Below, piece by piece: positions 27,401 through 37,062 of a stretch of DNA of 64,000 bases. The notes beneath the pieces are model-generated. The model saw nothing but the letters and a program-made list of their open reading frames with translations, was not told the DNA's origin and made no database searches. The stretch's first letter is position 1; the number at the start of each line of letters is the position of its first letter. The translations under genes and the position numbers were made by a program. Source of the DNA: Cyanobacteria bacterium FACHB-471 (GTDB taxonomy: Bacteria > Cyanobacteriota > Cyanobacteriia > Elainellales > Elainellaceae); the NCBI GenBank assembly GCA_014695345.1, contig JACJOC010000111.1:124001-188000 (forward strand), read 5' to 3'.

Positions 27401-27741
27401 ATGTCAATTGCCATTACTGAAGCTATTACAACAATTGCCGAAGCAGAACGACGATTTCAACTGTCGCGGATGGAAGACGAGGCATTTTTCTTAGAATGGC
27501 AGACCCGTTGTCCAAACCTTTCAAACCCTGAGCAGACGGGAATAAATGAGTTATGACGATGATATTTCTATCAGCGGTCTGAGGGGCATTTATTTTAGAG
27601 GGAACAGTCACATTGCTGTTAGCATCTCCGCTACTGACCCTTGCAGGCTTTTATGACCCGTTTACCTCAAGCCAGGAACTCTATGCAGCTTTGCAGATTT
27701 TGAAGCGGATTGGGCAGGTGATTGGGGAAGCAGGAAGGTAG
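27401..27741 (+). pseudogene. Decayed restriction-endonuclease-like cyanobacterial protein
   Basis: The first 51 codons (MSIAITEAITTIAEAERRF, then SRMEDEAFFLEW) read like the N-terminus of a roughly 200-residue cyanobacterial family often annotated as type I restriction endonuclease-like. They end in a TGA at 27554-27556. A second frame downstream, starting near 27596, resumes the same family (EGTVTLLLASPLLTLAGFYDPF) and then jumps to a tail ELYAALQILKRIGQVIGEAGR that I believe is its C-terminus. The nuclease core between them is missing. So at least a frameshift and an internal deletion are present. The family call is from memory of the pattern. Confidence 0.7.
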
Positions 27742-27819
27742 GGGCGATCGCTCATACTCGTAAAATCTGCTCCGAATCAATACCTTGCGATCGCCTCTCA
27801 GCTCCTTCATTACAAATCA

Positions 27820-27942
27820 GAGTGTGATTTAAGTCACTTGAAGTGCTTTTATTGGGGTTCAGAACTGCTACGTTGGGTGTTTGAGTGTGATTCAAGTCAC
27901 TCAGAGTGCTTTTGTTGGAGTTCAGAACTGCTTCGTTGGGTA
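27820..27942. repeat. 63-bp tandem duplication with a compensated palindrome
   Basis: Two copies start at 27820 and 27883 and match at 52 of the first 60 positions. Each contains an 11-bp palindrome: CACTTGAAGTG at 27835-27845 and CACTCAGAGTG at 27898-27908. Three of the eight differences fall inside the palindrome, and the two outside its centre compensate each other. The pair lies about 200 bp upstream of the Rieske oxygenase start. Confidence 0.75.
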
Positions 27943-28140
27943 GTCATTGCCTTCTGTTGCAGTTCCAAGAGACTCTGTTGACAACCAGAACCTCGTGAAT
28001 GCGATCGCCTTCCTGGGATTTACGGATAGTTTGTTTCTAGTCGCGTCGTTTTTCGTAGTACGCAATTCGTGATCAATAGAGCAGTAATCTTCCTCTCTCG
28101 TGACTAGATTAGAAAAAAGTTTTGAGAGGGCGATTGCACC

Positions 28141-29256
28141 ATGCACAGTCTCAATACCTGGCAGCCTCAATCTTTACCTACAGAAGCTATAACTCTTCCC
28201 GCAGAACTGTACACTTCTGAAGCAATTTATCAGTTAGAGCAAAGGCTGATCTTCGGTAAAACCTGGTGCTATGTCGGACATGTAAGTCAGCTTCAGGGTG
28301 CAGGTTCATACTTCACGGTAGAGCTTGCCGAACAGCCTTTGATTATTGTGCAAGACCAGTCAAACAGTCTGCGTGGATTCTTTAACGTTTGCCCTCATCG
28401 TGCTGCACCTTTAGCCACAGACAGCGGCAAATGTAACCGTCTCACTTGCCTTTATCATGCCTGGAGCTTTGACTTGGAGGGCAATCTCAAAGGCATTCCT
28501 GATATGCAAGAGGCAGAGAATTTTAGTTGGGCAGATCAGGCGCTAACGCCCATCCAGGTTGATACATGGGGACCATTTATTTTTGTCAACCTTGACTTGC
28601 ATGCGCCCCCTTTGGGGACTCAGTTAGGGGAATTGCCAGAGTTATTTAAGTCTTACCAGTTCAATGAATGGGCGAGAGTTCACAGCGTTGACTACTACAC
28701 CGATACAAACTGGAAGCTGTATGTAGAAAACAACGTGGAAAGTTATCACGAGTTTTCGGTTCACTCCAGCATTGCCAAATACTATAAAGCGACAAAAGCT
28801 GAAGCCAGACATCACTACTATTTACAGTACGCCCCTTTCCCACCCGATGATGAGTACTACTCAATGGACGCAGAGCTGATCTTTTCAGGATTAGGAGACG
28901 TGGAGAAACACGGTAAATGGACCGTTAGTCTGTTTCCTAATTTTGCCTGGATTATTCGTCCCTGGATTGCAATTATTTACCTGATTGATCCACAGGGGCG
29001 ATCGCGCACTCGTATTCGTTGGGATTGGCTGGTGCCAGATACAGAAGCCGCAAAATCACCCCAAAATTTGGAGCCACTGATTCAGTTTTTTGACAACATT
29101 CAGCAAGAAGATCTGCGGCTGTTGCCTGTAATTCAAAAACGCATCCAGTCCTCAGGCTATCGTCCTGGTCGGCTATCGCCCACTCGTGAAGTGGGAACTC
29201 ACTTGTTTCAAGAATTAGTCATGCGGCACTTGACTCAAACTGTAGATTCTAAGTGA
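28141..29256 (+). CDS. Rieske non-haem iron oxygenase alpha subunit
   Basis: This aromatic-ring-hydroxylating-type dioxygenase subunit uses a Rieske [2Fe-2S] cluster and a mononuclear iron to oxidise an organic substrate. The cluster ligands are C84-x-H86 (CPHRAAPL) and C103-x2-H106 (CLYHAWSF). The catalytic iron is bound by H203 and H208 in NNVESYHEFSVH plus a distant Asp. Length 371 is usual. The substrate is uncertain: candidates include choline-, stachydrine- or chlorophyll-related types; none is established. No ferredoxin reductase lies nearby. The stop overlaps the convergent AI-2E-type gene by 8 nt. The tandem repeat upstream may control it. Confidence 0.9.
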   Translation: MHSLNTWQPQSLPTEAITLPAELYTSEAIYQLEQRLIFGKTWCYVGHVSQLQGAGSYFTVELAEQPLIIVQDQSNSLRGFFNVCPHRAAPLATDSGKCNRLTCLYHAWSFDLEGNLKGIPDMQEAENFSWADQALTPIQVDTWGPFIFVNLDLHAPPLGTQLGELPELFKSYQFNEWARVHSVDYYTDTNWKLYVENNVESYHEFSVHSSIAKYYKATKAEARHHYYLQYAPFPPDDEYYSMDAELIFSGLGDVEKHGKWTVSLFPNFAWIIRPWIAIIYLIDPQGRSRTRIRWDWLVPDTEAAKSPQNLEPLIQFFDNIQQEDLRLLPVIQKRIQSSGYRPGRLSPTREVGTHLFQELVMRHLTQTVDSK

Positions 29257-30433
29257 TTGGGGCAACTTCGCTATCCATTAATTCTTCTAATTCTTCAGAA
29301 TCTGCTTCACAGGCTTCGGGGTCAAGGATGCACTCAAGCTTAGTGTTAGGCTCATCGGGGTCAAGCGGATTGACGAAAAAAGCCCCTGTTTGCGGCGGCA
29401 AGGTTGGGTCGAGCAATAGTTCTGCGATCGTTTTCACCATTCCTGCCAGCGGAATTGCCAAAATTACGCCCAATAACCCGCCAACTTTGCCACCCACCAG
29501 CAATGCAGGTAACACAATAGTGGGGCTCAGTCCTGTCAGGTTGCCCAGAATGCGCGGTGCAAGCAAGTTATCTTTGACTTGTTGAAGGGCGATCGCCGTT
29601 CCCACAACCTGCACTGCCAACCACCAATCAATAAATGCCACCACCAGTCCCACAACCACAATTCCCAAGGTTGCGCCAATGAAGGGAATCACTTCCATCA
29701 AGCCAATAAATGTGGCAAACACCAGGAAAAATGGAACTCGCAACCACCAAAACGCAAGTGATAAAGTGACTGCCATGAACAGCCCTAACAGCAGTTGTCC
29801 TGAGAAAAACCGCTGCAAATTACGCCGAAAGGAGTCGGTCAAGTATTCTTGAATAGGGGGCGCAAAAAAACTGGTGACACCATTCCACAGTCGCTCTCCA
29901 TCAAGCAACATGTAAAACGAGATCACCAGAATCAGAATTAGATCTACTACCCAGTTAAATGTGCCTAACAGCAGCCCTACTCCACTAGAGGCAATGGTTT
30001 CAGCTTGACCCTGTAGCTCAGTCAAAAGCTGCTCCTGCAATAGCGGAATTGCAAATCGTATTTGGTGAACCTTGCTCCAGTTTTGCAGCCCTTCTAACTG
30101 TTGTTGTCCAGAAGCGATAAGTTCTGGTGAGTCAACGATGAGTTGTTGTGCTTGAGTCAGAACGGGAGGGGCGATCGTAACTCCAATTAGCCCAACGGCA
30201 GCTCCAGCAAGAAGGTAGACCAGTCCAGCAGCGAGTCCACGCGGCATGAGGGTATGCAGTCTTGCAACCAGATAGTTGAGCAAAAAGGCAATTAACCCAG
30301 CCGTCACCAAGATGCTGATTAACTCACTAAAATACCTCAATGCATTGAGGGTCATCCATCCTGTAATTAAAATCAGCGCCCAAGTGATGAGAAGTCGCTG
30401 TAGTGGCGTAAATAAACGATCCATTATTTTCAA
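29249..30433 (-). CDS. AI-2E family transporter (PerM-like permease), paralogue 2
   Basis: This has the same topology as the protein at 20727, with the signature FATFIGLMEVIPFIGATLGIV and the C-terminal LLVGGKVGGLLGVILAIPLAG. An acidic tail rich in Asp/Glu (PDEPNTKLECILDPEACEAD) is the main difference. It starts 24 bp downstream of the DUF39 gene's stop on the same strand, so co-transcription with that gene is likely. Its substrate is unknown. Confidence 0.87.
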   Translation of the reverse strand: MKIMDRLFTPLQRLLITWALILITGWMTLNALRYFSELISILVTAGLIAFLLNYLVARLHTLMPRGLAAGLVYLLAGAAVGLIGVTIAPPVLTQAQQLIVDSPELIASGQQQLEGLQNWSKVHQIRFAIPLLQEQLLTELQGQAETIASSGVGLLLGTFNWVVDLILILVISFYMLLDGERLWNGVTSFFAPPIQEYLTDSFRRNLQRFFSGQLLLGLFMAVTLSLAFWWLRVPFFLVFATFIGLMEVIPFIGATLGIVVVGLVVAFIDWWLAVQVVGTAIALQQVKDNLLAPRILGNLTGLSPTIVLPALLVGGKVGGLLGVILAIPLAGMVKTIAELLLDPTLPPQTGAFFVNPLDPDEPNTKLECILDPEACEADSEELEELMDSEVAPIT

Positions 30434-30457
30434 TATAAAAACTCAATTCTAGATCTA

Positions 30458-31681
30458 TTACTCTAGACTCACCTGAGCGCCAAGTTGATCCTGCGCCAAA
30501 AAAGTTCTATCCATTGGAATAGGGGCCACAGGCTCAGTTAGAGTGAACTTTCCGGCTTCTATCCATTGCTTTAGCTCTAGTGCGACCTGCCGTGACAAAA
30601 AGATACTGGCAAGAGGAGCAACTCTTACACTTTTACCGTCAATGGTGAGACGACCCGTTTTGAGCTGAGCATAGCTAACCAACCCAAACGTAGGACGAAC
30701 TCGTCGCGGAATCGAGAAGTCTACCACAGGAGCTACCAGGTCTTGATCCTGAACAGCACAGCGAACGACGACTTCCTCATTCAAAACGGGTAGCGGAATG
30801 CCTACGCCAATCATGATCGACGGTCCGTAGCTTTTGAAATAACAGCCTTTAACCCAACGGGGACTCATCTGTTTTGCATCGCCGATCAGGGCCAGGGTAG
30901 CGGCAGGTCCAATAGGGGTACGGTTAGGCAAGCGCTTTTGTAGCGGAAAGTGCTGAGTGCCTTCCCAGGCAACATAGCCTTCACCACCGCCCAGGAAGAC
31001 GCGAGTGCCAATGCCAATCAGCTTCAAGTCGGGGTCATTCAGCAACGGGGAAACAGCTCCAGGGTTGGAATAAACAGCATTTGCTAGCTGCGGTTGGAGT
31101 GGACCTAAGTAGGTGAAGAGAGGGCGATCGCCTCCATTCACCCCAACGATAAAATTTTGGTAGACGTTGCGCGGGTTATACAAATAAAACTGATTGATCG
31201 TTTCGCGGGTAATCGTCGTTTCCAGAGAAGCGCGAGAGTAGCAGTCAGTGACCTGCCCGATCGCCCGTAGATGAACCGGTTTGCCCGCAATCAGGTCGGC
31301 GATGACATGACCGCCGCCGCGATCGCGCACTGCATTACGGGAGCGAGAATCGCGCTCATCTGCGTCAGCCAATTCGCCCATGCTAGAGTATTCTGTCATT
31401 TGGGTTGCGCCCAAATACAGGTCAACCGCGCCAAACCCAGAATAAGCTAGCACCCCATCCATCCAACATTGACGAATCTTGATCGGCGGATCAGTGTGTC
31501 CCAGGTTGAGTACCGCGCCTGAAGACTCCATCGGCTCAAAGGTGCCGGTGGTTACTACGTCCACTTCTTTAGCTGCCTGAGTCACGCCTACTTCTTTAAC
31601 TCGCGCCTTGAGTTCTTCAACCGTCCAAACGACTGCCTGTTGTTGCTTGATTTTGTGATTAATTTCATTAACGGTACGCAT
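30458..31681 (-). CDS. Homocysteine biosynthesis protein (DUF39 / L-aspartate semialdehyde sulfurtransferase family)
   Basis: The 407-residue protein matches the DUF39 pattern: EEGEVT-like start (VKEVGVTQAAKEVDVV), GTFEPMESSGAVLNLGH, GGGHVIADLIAGKPV and RAIGQVTDCYSRASLETTI, where the Cys in TDCYSR is the likely catalytic residue. In methanogens the relative MA1821 helps convert aspartate semialdehyde to homocysteine by sulfur transfer. Many cyanobacteria carry one copy with no assigned substrate. The methanogen partner ferredoxin-like protein MA1822 is absent here. A hydrophilic membrane-protein gene lies divergently upstream. Confidence 0.82.
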   Translation of the reverse strand: MRTVNEINHKIKQQQAVVWTVEELKARVKEVGVTQAAKEVDVVTTGTFEPMESSGAVLNLGHTDPPIKIRQCWMDGVLAYSGFGAVDLYLGATQMTEYSSMGELADADERDSRSRNAVRDRGGGHVIADLIAGKPVHLRAIGQVTDCYSRASLETTITRETINQFYLYNPRNVYQNFIVGVNGGDRPLFTYLGPLQPQLANAVYSNPGAVSPLLNDPDLKLIGIGTRVFLGGGEGYVAWEGTQHFPLQKRLPNRTPIGPAATLALIGDAKQMSPRWVKGCYFKSYGPSIMIGVGIPLPVLNEEVVVRCAVQDQDLVAPVVDFSIPRRVRPTFGLVSYAQLKTGRLTIDGKSVRVAPLASIFLSRQVALELKQWIEAGKFTLTEPVAPIPMDRTFLAQDQLGAQVSLE

Positions 31682-31786
31682 GAGTAAAGCGGCTTATTCC
31701 TTGAGGCAGTTGTAAATGCAGAGTCAAAAGAGGAAACTCTGTGCAATAGCTTTATCACAATTCTGCAGAGCAATGCAGGTCAAGGC

Positions 31787-32311
31787 ATGGTAAAACCGAA
31801 CGGAGTTGGGAGAAAACTAAACAGGGGTGGGAGAAAAAGACGAGACGAGACTGGAAGTGAAGGTCCCCACCAGAGACCTCGGCTACTCTTACGAGTTCTG
31901 AGCTTTTTGGCGATCGCACTCTGTATTGGTGTCATAGCAGGTTTTCTCATTAGCTTCATTGTTGAAGCCTTTTCGATTAGTTTAGGACAGGGAATTCAGA
32001 GTTTGTGTGCGGGTGCCCTGCCCTTGATCGTGATTTCCTACATCACTTACTTCACACCGCTGCTGCAGCCCCCTCGCATCATTCCCACATTCAATATCTA
32101 CTTCGTGTTTGCCCTATGGACGCTGGCACTGTTCATTTTGTCGGCACTGTGGCGAGATGGAGGAAATGATATTCCAGTCGCGGAAATGCTATTTTCATTC
32201 ACGCTCAGCATGATTTTGTCGATTTCTAATCGAATTTCTTTCGAAGCATTTCTGGCTTGCGCCTACGGCGTTCTCACTGGCTTTCTGCTGTACGTCGCGC
32301 TTTCAAATTAA
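31787..32311 (+). CDS. Conserved membrane protein of unknown function
   Basis: A basic, disordered head of about 32 residues (rich in Arg, Lys, Gly) precedes four or five hydrophobic helices beginning LLLRVLSFLAIALCIGVIAG. Segments include LIVISYITYFTPLLQPP and FVFALWTLALFILSALW. No catalytic motif is visible. It is read divergently from DUF39 and ends in a strong terminator hairpin, so it is monocistronic. I do not recognise the family. Confidence 0.7.
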   Translation: MVKPNGVGRKLNRGGRKRRDETGSEGPHQRPRLLLRVLSFLAIALCIGVIAGFLISFIVEAFSISLGQGIQSLCAGALPLIVISYITYFTPLLQPPRIIPTFNIYFVFALWTLALFILSALWRDGGNDIPVAEMLFSFTLSMILSISNRISFEAFLACAYGVLTGFLLYVALSN

Positions 32312-32334
32312 CGGGGCAAGGAAATCTCCTACAG

Positions 32335-32365
32335 AGAGGTGGAGGCGCATAACGCCTCCACCTCT
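32335..32365 (+). terminator. Hairpin terminator after the membrane protein gene
   Basis: AGAGGTGGAGGCG and CGCCTCCACCTCT form a perfect 13-bp stem around a 5-nt loop, 24 bp after the stop. The following bases are only weakly T-rich, so strength is uncertain. Confidence 0.7.
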
Positions 32366-32400
32366 TTCATTTGTAGCTGGTTGAGATGAAGCGGTAATAA

Positions 32401-32502
32401 CTAGAAATCTAGTTCAGTAAACAGTTCTGTGACAGACAGCGTGAAGCCTGGAATGATATCTTCTCCTTCCAAGCTGTCAGTCAGTTTGAGTAATTTGTCG
32501 GG
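32401..32502 (-). pseudogene. C-terminal remnant resembling Uma2-family endonuclease (DUF820)
   Basis: A 33-codon open frame on the minus strand ends LTDSLEGEDIIPGFTLSV then TELF, the typical C-terminus of Uma2/DUF820 proteins (PD-(D/E)xK nuclease-like, mobile in cyanobacteria). A TAA lies immediately upstream in this frame. Further upstream a second frame is open for about 25 codons but I cannot link it to the family. The nuclease core is missing, so this is a relic. Confidence 0.45.
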
Positions 32503-32586
32503 TTAGGCAAGAGGCATCATCGTATTCTTCAGCAATGCCGAGTGGGTCTATGTTTATGCTAACTCCGGTCAGGATTGCCTAAGCGA

Positions 32587-34545
32587 CTAGTTGACTGCGA
32601 TACCCCGTTTTGCTTGGCGATCGCGAATATGCTCCAGATCGCCCAGCGGAATGGCTGAAATCAGTTGACGCGTATAGGGTTGCTGGGGTGATCGGTAGAT
32701 TTGGTCGGCGGGTCCCATTTCCTCAATCTTGCCTCGGTTCATTACCATGATGCGATCGCTCATGAACTTCACTACCGCCAAATCATGGGAAATGAAAATG
32801 TAAGTGAGTCCAAATTCCTGCTGCAAATCCTTCAGCAGGTTTAGCACCTGCGCCTGCACTGACACATCCAGCGCAGACACCGATTCATCGCAAATGATGA
32901 ACTTAGGATTCAGCGCTAGGGCACGGGCAATGCAGATCCGCTGTCGCTGTCCGCCAGAAAACTCATGGGGATAGCGATCGATGCACTGAGGGTCTAGTCC
33001 TACCCTTGCCAGCAAATCTGCCACTCGTTCTCGCTGGTTGCGACGACTTGCGCCGATTGAGTGAATCTTCAGCGGCTCCATTACCGCTTCGCCAATCGAA
33101 ATACGTGGGTCCAGTGAACTGAAAGGGTCTTGAAAGATAATTTGCATATCTCGGCGCAGCTGCCGCAACTGCTTTGCGCCCAGCTTTAGCACATCTCGCC
33201 CTTCAAAGAAGATTTGACCACCCATCGGCTTTACCAGTCGCAGCAGCGTTCGGGCCAGGGTGGTTTTGCCGCAGCCTGACTCGCCCACCAATCCTAGCGT
33301 TTCACCCCGATAGATGTTAAAGGAAACGTCGTTCACCGCCATCATGTAGCGTTGAGTCTGCCCAAACATGCCGCGCAGAGGAAACCCAACTTGCAGATTT
33401 TGCACCGAAACGAGAGCGTCTTGCCGCTGCAACTCACTTAAGCGCTGGTTGATGTCTGCTTCGCTGACCTCAGCATTCATCCGCAAAGCCTGATTTACGT
33501 CCAGTGACTTTTCTCGAATGATCGGCTCACCTGTAGGCGTGGTTGTGACCTCCATGAAATCCGAGATGGTGGGCAAATAGCGCAGACGCCGGTTCGGTTG
33601 CGGACGACAAGTTAGAAGTCCTCTGGTGTAAGGATGTTGTGGGTCAGAATAAATTTGCCAGACAGAGCCGCATTCGACGATCTTGCCCTGATACATCACC
33701 GCAACCGTATCGGCAATTTCGGCAATGATGCTGAGGTCGTGAGTGATAAAAATCATCGACATGCCCCGGCGATCGCGCAACTCTCGCAGCAGGTCGAGAA
33801 TAGTTGCCTGCACCGTCACATCCAGCGCTGTAGTTGGCTCATCCGCAATCAGCAGCGAAGGGTTGCAGGAGATCGCCATCGCAATCATCACCCGCTGGAT
33901 CTGCCCACCCGATAGCTCATGTGGGTAGCGTTCTAAAATCGCGTGCTTCTGCCGGTTTATTTCCTGTAAAATTTCCCGTTCCGAAGGCTGCTCGGCCACG
34001 GGTGCTGAAGCTCGTCCTGCTCGGACGGGCACATCCGCAACTTTTTTCTGCCATTCCTCCAGACAGCGCTGCTTGAGTTCCTCATCGCTGGGCAACAGCT
34101 TTACCTCTTGCAACAAATTAATTGCCCTACGCCGCGCCTCTGGCACAGGAATATCCTCATGCTGCCGAATCGCCTCAATCAACTGAAACCCACAGGTAAA
34201 AACCGGATTCAGCGAACTCAGCGGTTCCTGAAAAATCATTGACACCGCTCCGCCGCGATATCGCTGCATCTGTTCTGGAACTAAAGCCAACAGATTGATG
34301 GGTGCTGCATCCTCTTCCAGGTTGCGAAACCAGATTTCGCCGCCCGTCACCCGACCGGGTGGGCAGGGAATTAACCCCATTACAGCAAGGGAGGTGACTG
34401 ACTTGCCCGACCCCGATTCGCCCACAATTCCCAGGGTTTGACCACGCTGTACTGTAAATGAGATGCCATCAACCGCTTTAACCAGGCGATCTTCTGCGCG
34501 AAACTGCACCTGGAGATTGCGAACGTCGAGAATAGTGTCACTCAT
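32587..34545 (-). CDS. Fused oligopeptide/dipeptide ABC transporter ATPase (DppD-DppF type)
   Basis: Two complete ABC ATPase domains are fused. Domain 1 (about 1-320) has GESGSGKS (Walker A), [10 protein letters not shown] (signature) and [12 protein letters not shown] (Walker B). Domain 2 (about 390-640) has [17 protein letters not shown] and [11 protein letters not shown]. Both end with the peptide-transporter tail (QHPYTRGLL and [13 protein letters not shown]). Domain 1 has an insertion of about 60 residues before its signature, rich in charged residues. The fused form is normal for cyanobacteria. It should energise import of peptides or nickel chelates. The lipoprotein at 62588 is a binding protein of the right family, 28 kb away. 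The ATG at 34545 is chosen over a TTG three codons earlier. Confidence 0.93.
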   Translation of the reverse strand: MSDTILDVRNLQVQFRAEDRLVKAVDGISFTVQRGQTLGIVGESGSGKSVTSLAVMGLIPCPPGRVTGGEIWFRNLEEDAAPINLLALVPEQMQRYRGGAVSMIFQEPLSSLNPVFTCGFQLIEAIRQHEDIPVPEARRRAINLLQEVKLLPSDEELKQRCLEEWQKKVADVPVRAGRASAPVAEQPSEREILQEINRQKHAILERYPHELSGGQIQRVMIAMAISCNPSLLIADEPTTALDVTVQATILDLLRELRDRRGMSMIFITHDLSIIAEIADTVAVMYQGKIVECGSVWQIYSDPQHPYTRGLLTCRPQPNRRLRYLPTISDFMEVTTTPTGEPIIREKSLDVNQALRMNAEVSEADINQRLSELQRQDALVSVQNLQVGFPLRGMFGQTQRYMMAVNDVSFNIYRGETLGLVGESGCGKTTLARTLLRLVKPMGGQIFFEGRDVLKLGAKQLRQLRRDMQIIFQDPFSSLDPRISIGEAVMEPLKIHSIGASRRNQRERVADLLARVGLDPQCIDRYPHEFSGGQRQRICIARALALNPKFIICDESVSALDVSVQAQVLNLLKDLQQEFGLTYIFISHDLAVVKFMSDRIMVMNRGKIEEMGPADQIYRSPQQPYTRQLISAIPLGDLEHIRDRQAKRGIAVN

Positions 34546-34678
34546 GGGAATCAAACAAAAGTCAGCACACGAAATTTAGATGGATCTTAACAGTGTCAAC
34601 TGGTTTGTGCTGTTAATTTAGGTATGTTTTGTTGGGGGCAGTAGACAGTACTACTTTCCATTCCCATCCTTCATCCCT

Positions 34679-35671
34679 CTAGTCATATACCCTGCCATCG
34701 GGCAACGTTGCGCCTCTCAAGTCTGCCCCCATCAGGTTGGCGCTGCTTAACTCTGCCCGGACCAGGTTGGCGTTAGTTAAATCAGCGTTCGTCAAATTAG
34801 CTCTGGCAAAGTAAGCATCAACCAGTTCTGCCTCCCGTAAATTGGCTCCCTGGAGGTTTGCCCGACTTAAATCAGCCCGAGTTAACCGAACTGCGATCAG
34901 CATCGCCTGCCTCAAGTCTGCTTTGATTAGCTTGATGTCCGGCATTACGGCTCCCTGGAAATTTACGCCTGCCAGGTCAGCTTTGGTCGCATCAGCTCGC
35001 TCTAGCTTAGCGTTTGCCAGGTTGGCTCGACGTAGATTTGCGCCCACCAGCTTTGCTTCGGTTAGGAATGCTCCTTTCAAGCTAGCTTCATCCAGATCGG
35101 CTTCGCTCAGATCGGCTCCCCGCAGTGTTGCTTCGCTTAAATTCGCACCCCGCAAATCAACTCTAGAGAGATTTGCGCCTGTTAGGTTTGCGCCGCGCAA
35201 GTCTGCCTTCCGCAAGTTTGCGCCACGCAGGTTGGTGCTGTAGCGGCGATTTTCTTCGCGCATGTTGGCTCCACGCAGGCAGGCTCCGGTTAGGTTTGCG
35301 CCGCTCAAGTTGGTGTTGCGTAAATCTGCATCTATCAGGTTGGCATCCAATAGATTCGCCAGGGTCAGGTCAGCACTACGGAGGTCGGCACTTTGCAGCA
35401 TGGCTCCGTGCAGGTCGGCATCGCGTAACTTAGCCCCGATTAAGTCGGCTTGGCTCAGGTTGGCACCACCCAACCGGGTAGACAACAAGTTTGCCTTGCT
35501 TAAAGTGGCTCGATTGAGATAGGCAAAGACCAAAATTGCATTGTGTAAGTCTGCTTGGCTCAGGTCTACGCCGATTAAATCTGAACCTGATAGGTCTGCT
35601 CCAGATAGGTTTGCACCCACAAATTTTGTTTCACCAGTTGCATATCGACTGAGCAGTTCACTTGCATTCAT
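34679..35671 (-). CDS. Pentapeptide-repeat protein
   Basis: About 300 of 330 residues are A(D/N)LxX pentapeptides, giving a right-handed quadrilateral beta helix. A short non-repeat head (MNASELLSRYATGETKFVG) is the usual cap. A small irregular break (MREENRRYSTN) occurs near the middle. There is no signal peptide, so it should be cytoplasmic. No partner or function can be read. The three-repeat protein lies upstream on the same strand with a 62-bp gap, so the two may form an operon. Confidence 0.9.
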   Translation of the reverse strand: MNASELLSRYATGETKFVGANLSGADLSGSDLIGVDLSQADLHNAILVFAYLNRATLSKANLLSTRLGGANLSQADLIGAKLRDADLHGAMLQSADLRSADLTLANLLDANLIDADLRNTNLSGANLTGACLRGANMREENRRYSTNLRGANLRKADLRGANLTGANLSRVDLRGANLSEATLRGADLSEADLDEASLKGAFLTEAKLVGANLRRANLANAKLERADATKADLAGVNFQGAVMPDIKLIKADLRQAMLIAVRLTRADLSRANLQGANLREAELVDAYFARANLTNADLTNANLVRAELSSANLMGADLRGATLPDGRVYD

Positions 35672-35733
35672 GTCCGCAGTGTTCCGAGAACGGTTGAATC
35701 TGATTGGTTGAAATAAAAGATTTTTGGCTAAGC

Positions 35734-37062
35734 CTAATTCTTAAAGAGATCTTCAACTGCGGTTAAAAAGGCTTCATAAGCCTGTTGATGAGAGTTTTGT
35801 CGCTCTAGCGAACTGTCAAGAATGGTGCTAGGAATCACTGGTGAGTTTAGTCCAGGTTGGGGATAGTCTAATGGGTTAAATGGTTCAGCAACGGGTGCAG
35901 TTGGTGAATATCCCTGAATTGGGAGCTGAGGTGGAGAGTTGATTTGAGTTGTAGAAGTGGAACGGGGCGATCGCTCAACCATCTGAGTTGAGCTGGGCAT
36001 CTGCATTTGCTGCAGACCAGCAGCATAAAAGGGTTTGGCAGCTCGGAGAATAGCACCTGCTGCTTGATGGTACTGATCAGGCTCCGCTAAAGCTTTAGCC
36101 GTATTTTCTAGCTTTACCTGAAGCTCATTCAAGCTGAGATGATTGAGGAACAGGTCACGCAAGAGGTCATCCAGAGTTTGTAACTTGAAGGCCGTCCAGC
36201 TTTCATCATTTTGGTCAAACTGATCATAAAGTGTGGAAAAGATCAGAACTTTGGCCCTGAGTGGATTGGTCTGTTTCATTAATTCCAGGCGCAGATCAAA
36301 CCAGTCAAAGGAGCGCCTGATCTGCTCAAGCACCTGTGGATTGGAGTCGGGGTTAAATTTGGGAGCAGTCGTAAGCTTTGAGGGAAAGGTAGGAAGCTGG
36401 GGCAGATTGGTAATTTGAATAGGCTCTGGCTGGTCCATGCTATCGGGCAGAAGTTCGTTGTAGAGCGGCCCAAAGGTGACGACAATTTTGTTGGCGATTG
36501 GAGTGTACTTTGACTGGCGATTGAGCGTCTTAACGATGCTGTAGAGGACGTTTTTCAGCTCTTCTAACGTAGGTGCCAGTTCGTGAATGTGCTGAACTAA
36601 ATTGAGGAAATCAATATTGTCTAGAATCGCTGGATTATTTTCCCAGTGATTGCCGCTGGCGCAAAACAACAGCTTTTTGATACCTAGCTGCTCGCGATCG
36701 CGAGCTAACTCCCGTGCAATTTTGCGGTAATGGCTTTGGAGTGACACCTCTTGAGGCAGCGGCTCATAGTCGGGATAGGCTTTCCTCAGCGCGTTGGTGA
36801 TGGCATTGGCGACTAGCGTATATTCTGCTTGCTTGTTTAAGGTTTTGACTACTCCGTTCAAGAAAAGCCTGAGTTGCTCCACCGTAGGGGCAGTGTCCAG
36901 CAGGCTTTCCAGTAAGTTTCGCAAGTCAAACTCATCTAGACGAGCTTGATTGCTCTCCCAGATATCCGTACAGGCATAGACGAGCAGCTTCTTAATTCGC
37001 GTCAGGTTTTGATCCTGCGCCAACTCCTGTAAGACTTCATTAAGGGAGCATGGGGTTGCCAT
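35734..37062 (-). CDS. Unrecognised protein with three tandem helical repeats
   Basis: The first about 345 residues form three homologous units of about 90 residues (roughly 8-97, 111-200 and 249-343). Units 1 and 2 share IKKLL, APTxExL, VVKTLN/IVKTLN and PIAN/VANAI. Unit 3 is more divergent but keeps the LSLNELQ and AKAL positions and the ending KPFY. All are predicted helical with regular Leu/Ile. A Pro/Ser/Gln-rich linker follows, then a short C-terminal helix (QQAYEAFLTAVEDLFKN). There is no signal peptide, catalytic motif or known domain. I do not recognise the family. It may be an adaptor, by its architecture only. The pentapeptide-repeat gene lies downstream. Confidence 0.75.
   Translation of the reverse strand: MATPCSLNEVLQELAQDQNLTRIKKLLVYACTDIWESNQARLDEFDLRNLLESLLDTAPTVEQLRLFLNGVVKTLNKQAEYTLVANAITNALRKAYPDYEPLPQEVSLQSHYRKIARELARDREQLGIKKLLFCASGNHWENNPAILDNIDFLNLVQHIHELAPTLEELKNVLYSIVKTLNRQSKYTPIANKIVVTFGPLYNELLPDSMDQPEPIQITNLPQLPTFPSKLTTAPKFNPDSNPQVLEQIRRSFDWFDLRLELMKQTNPLRAKVLIFSTLYDQFDQNDESWTAFKLQTLDDLLRDLFLNHLSLNELQVKLENTAKALAEPDQYHQAAGAILRAAKPFYAAGLQQMQMPSSTQMVERSPRSTSTTQINSPPQLPIQGYSPTAPVAEPFNPLDYPQPGLNSPVIPSTILDSSLERQNSHQQAYEAFLTAVEDLFKN

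Noticed and set aside
27820-27942. CRISPR-like array
   Set aside because: Only two adjacent copies without spacers of regular length, so it is a tandem duplication.
27922-28170. 82-codon minus-strand frame upstream of the Rieske gene
   Set aside because: It runs into the repeat copy and the Rieske start, and resembles no family.
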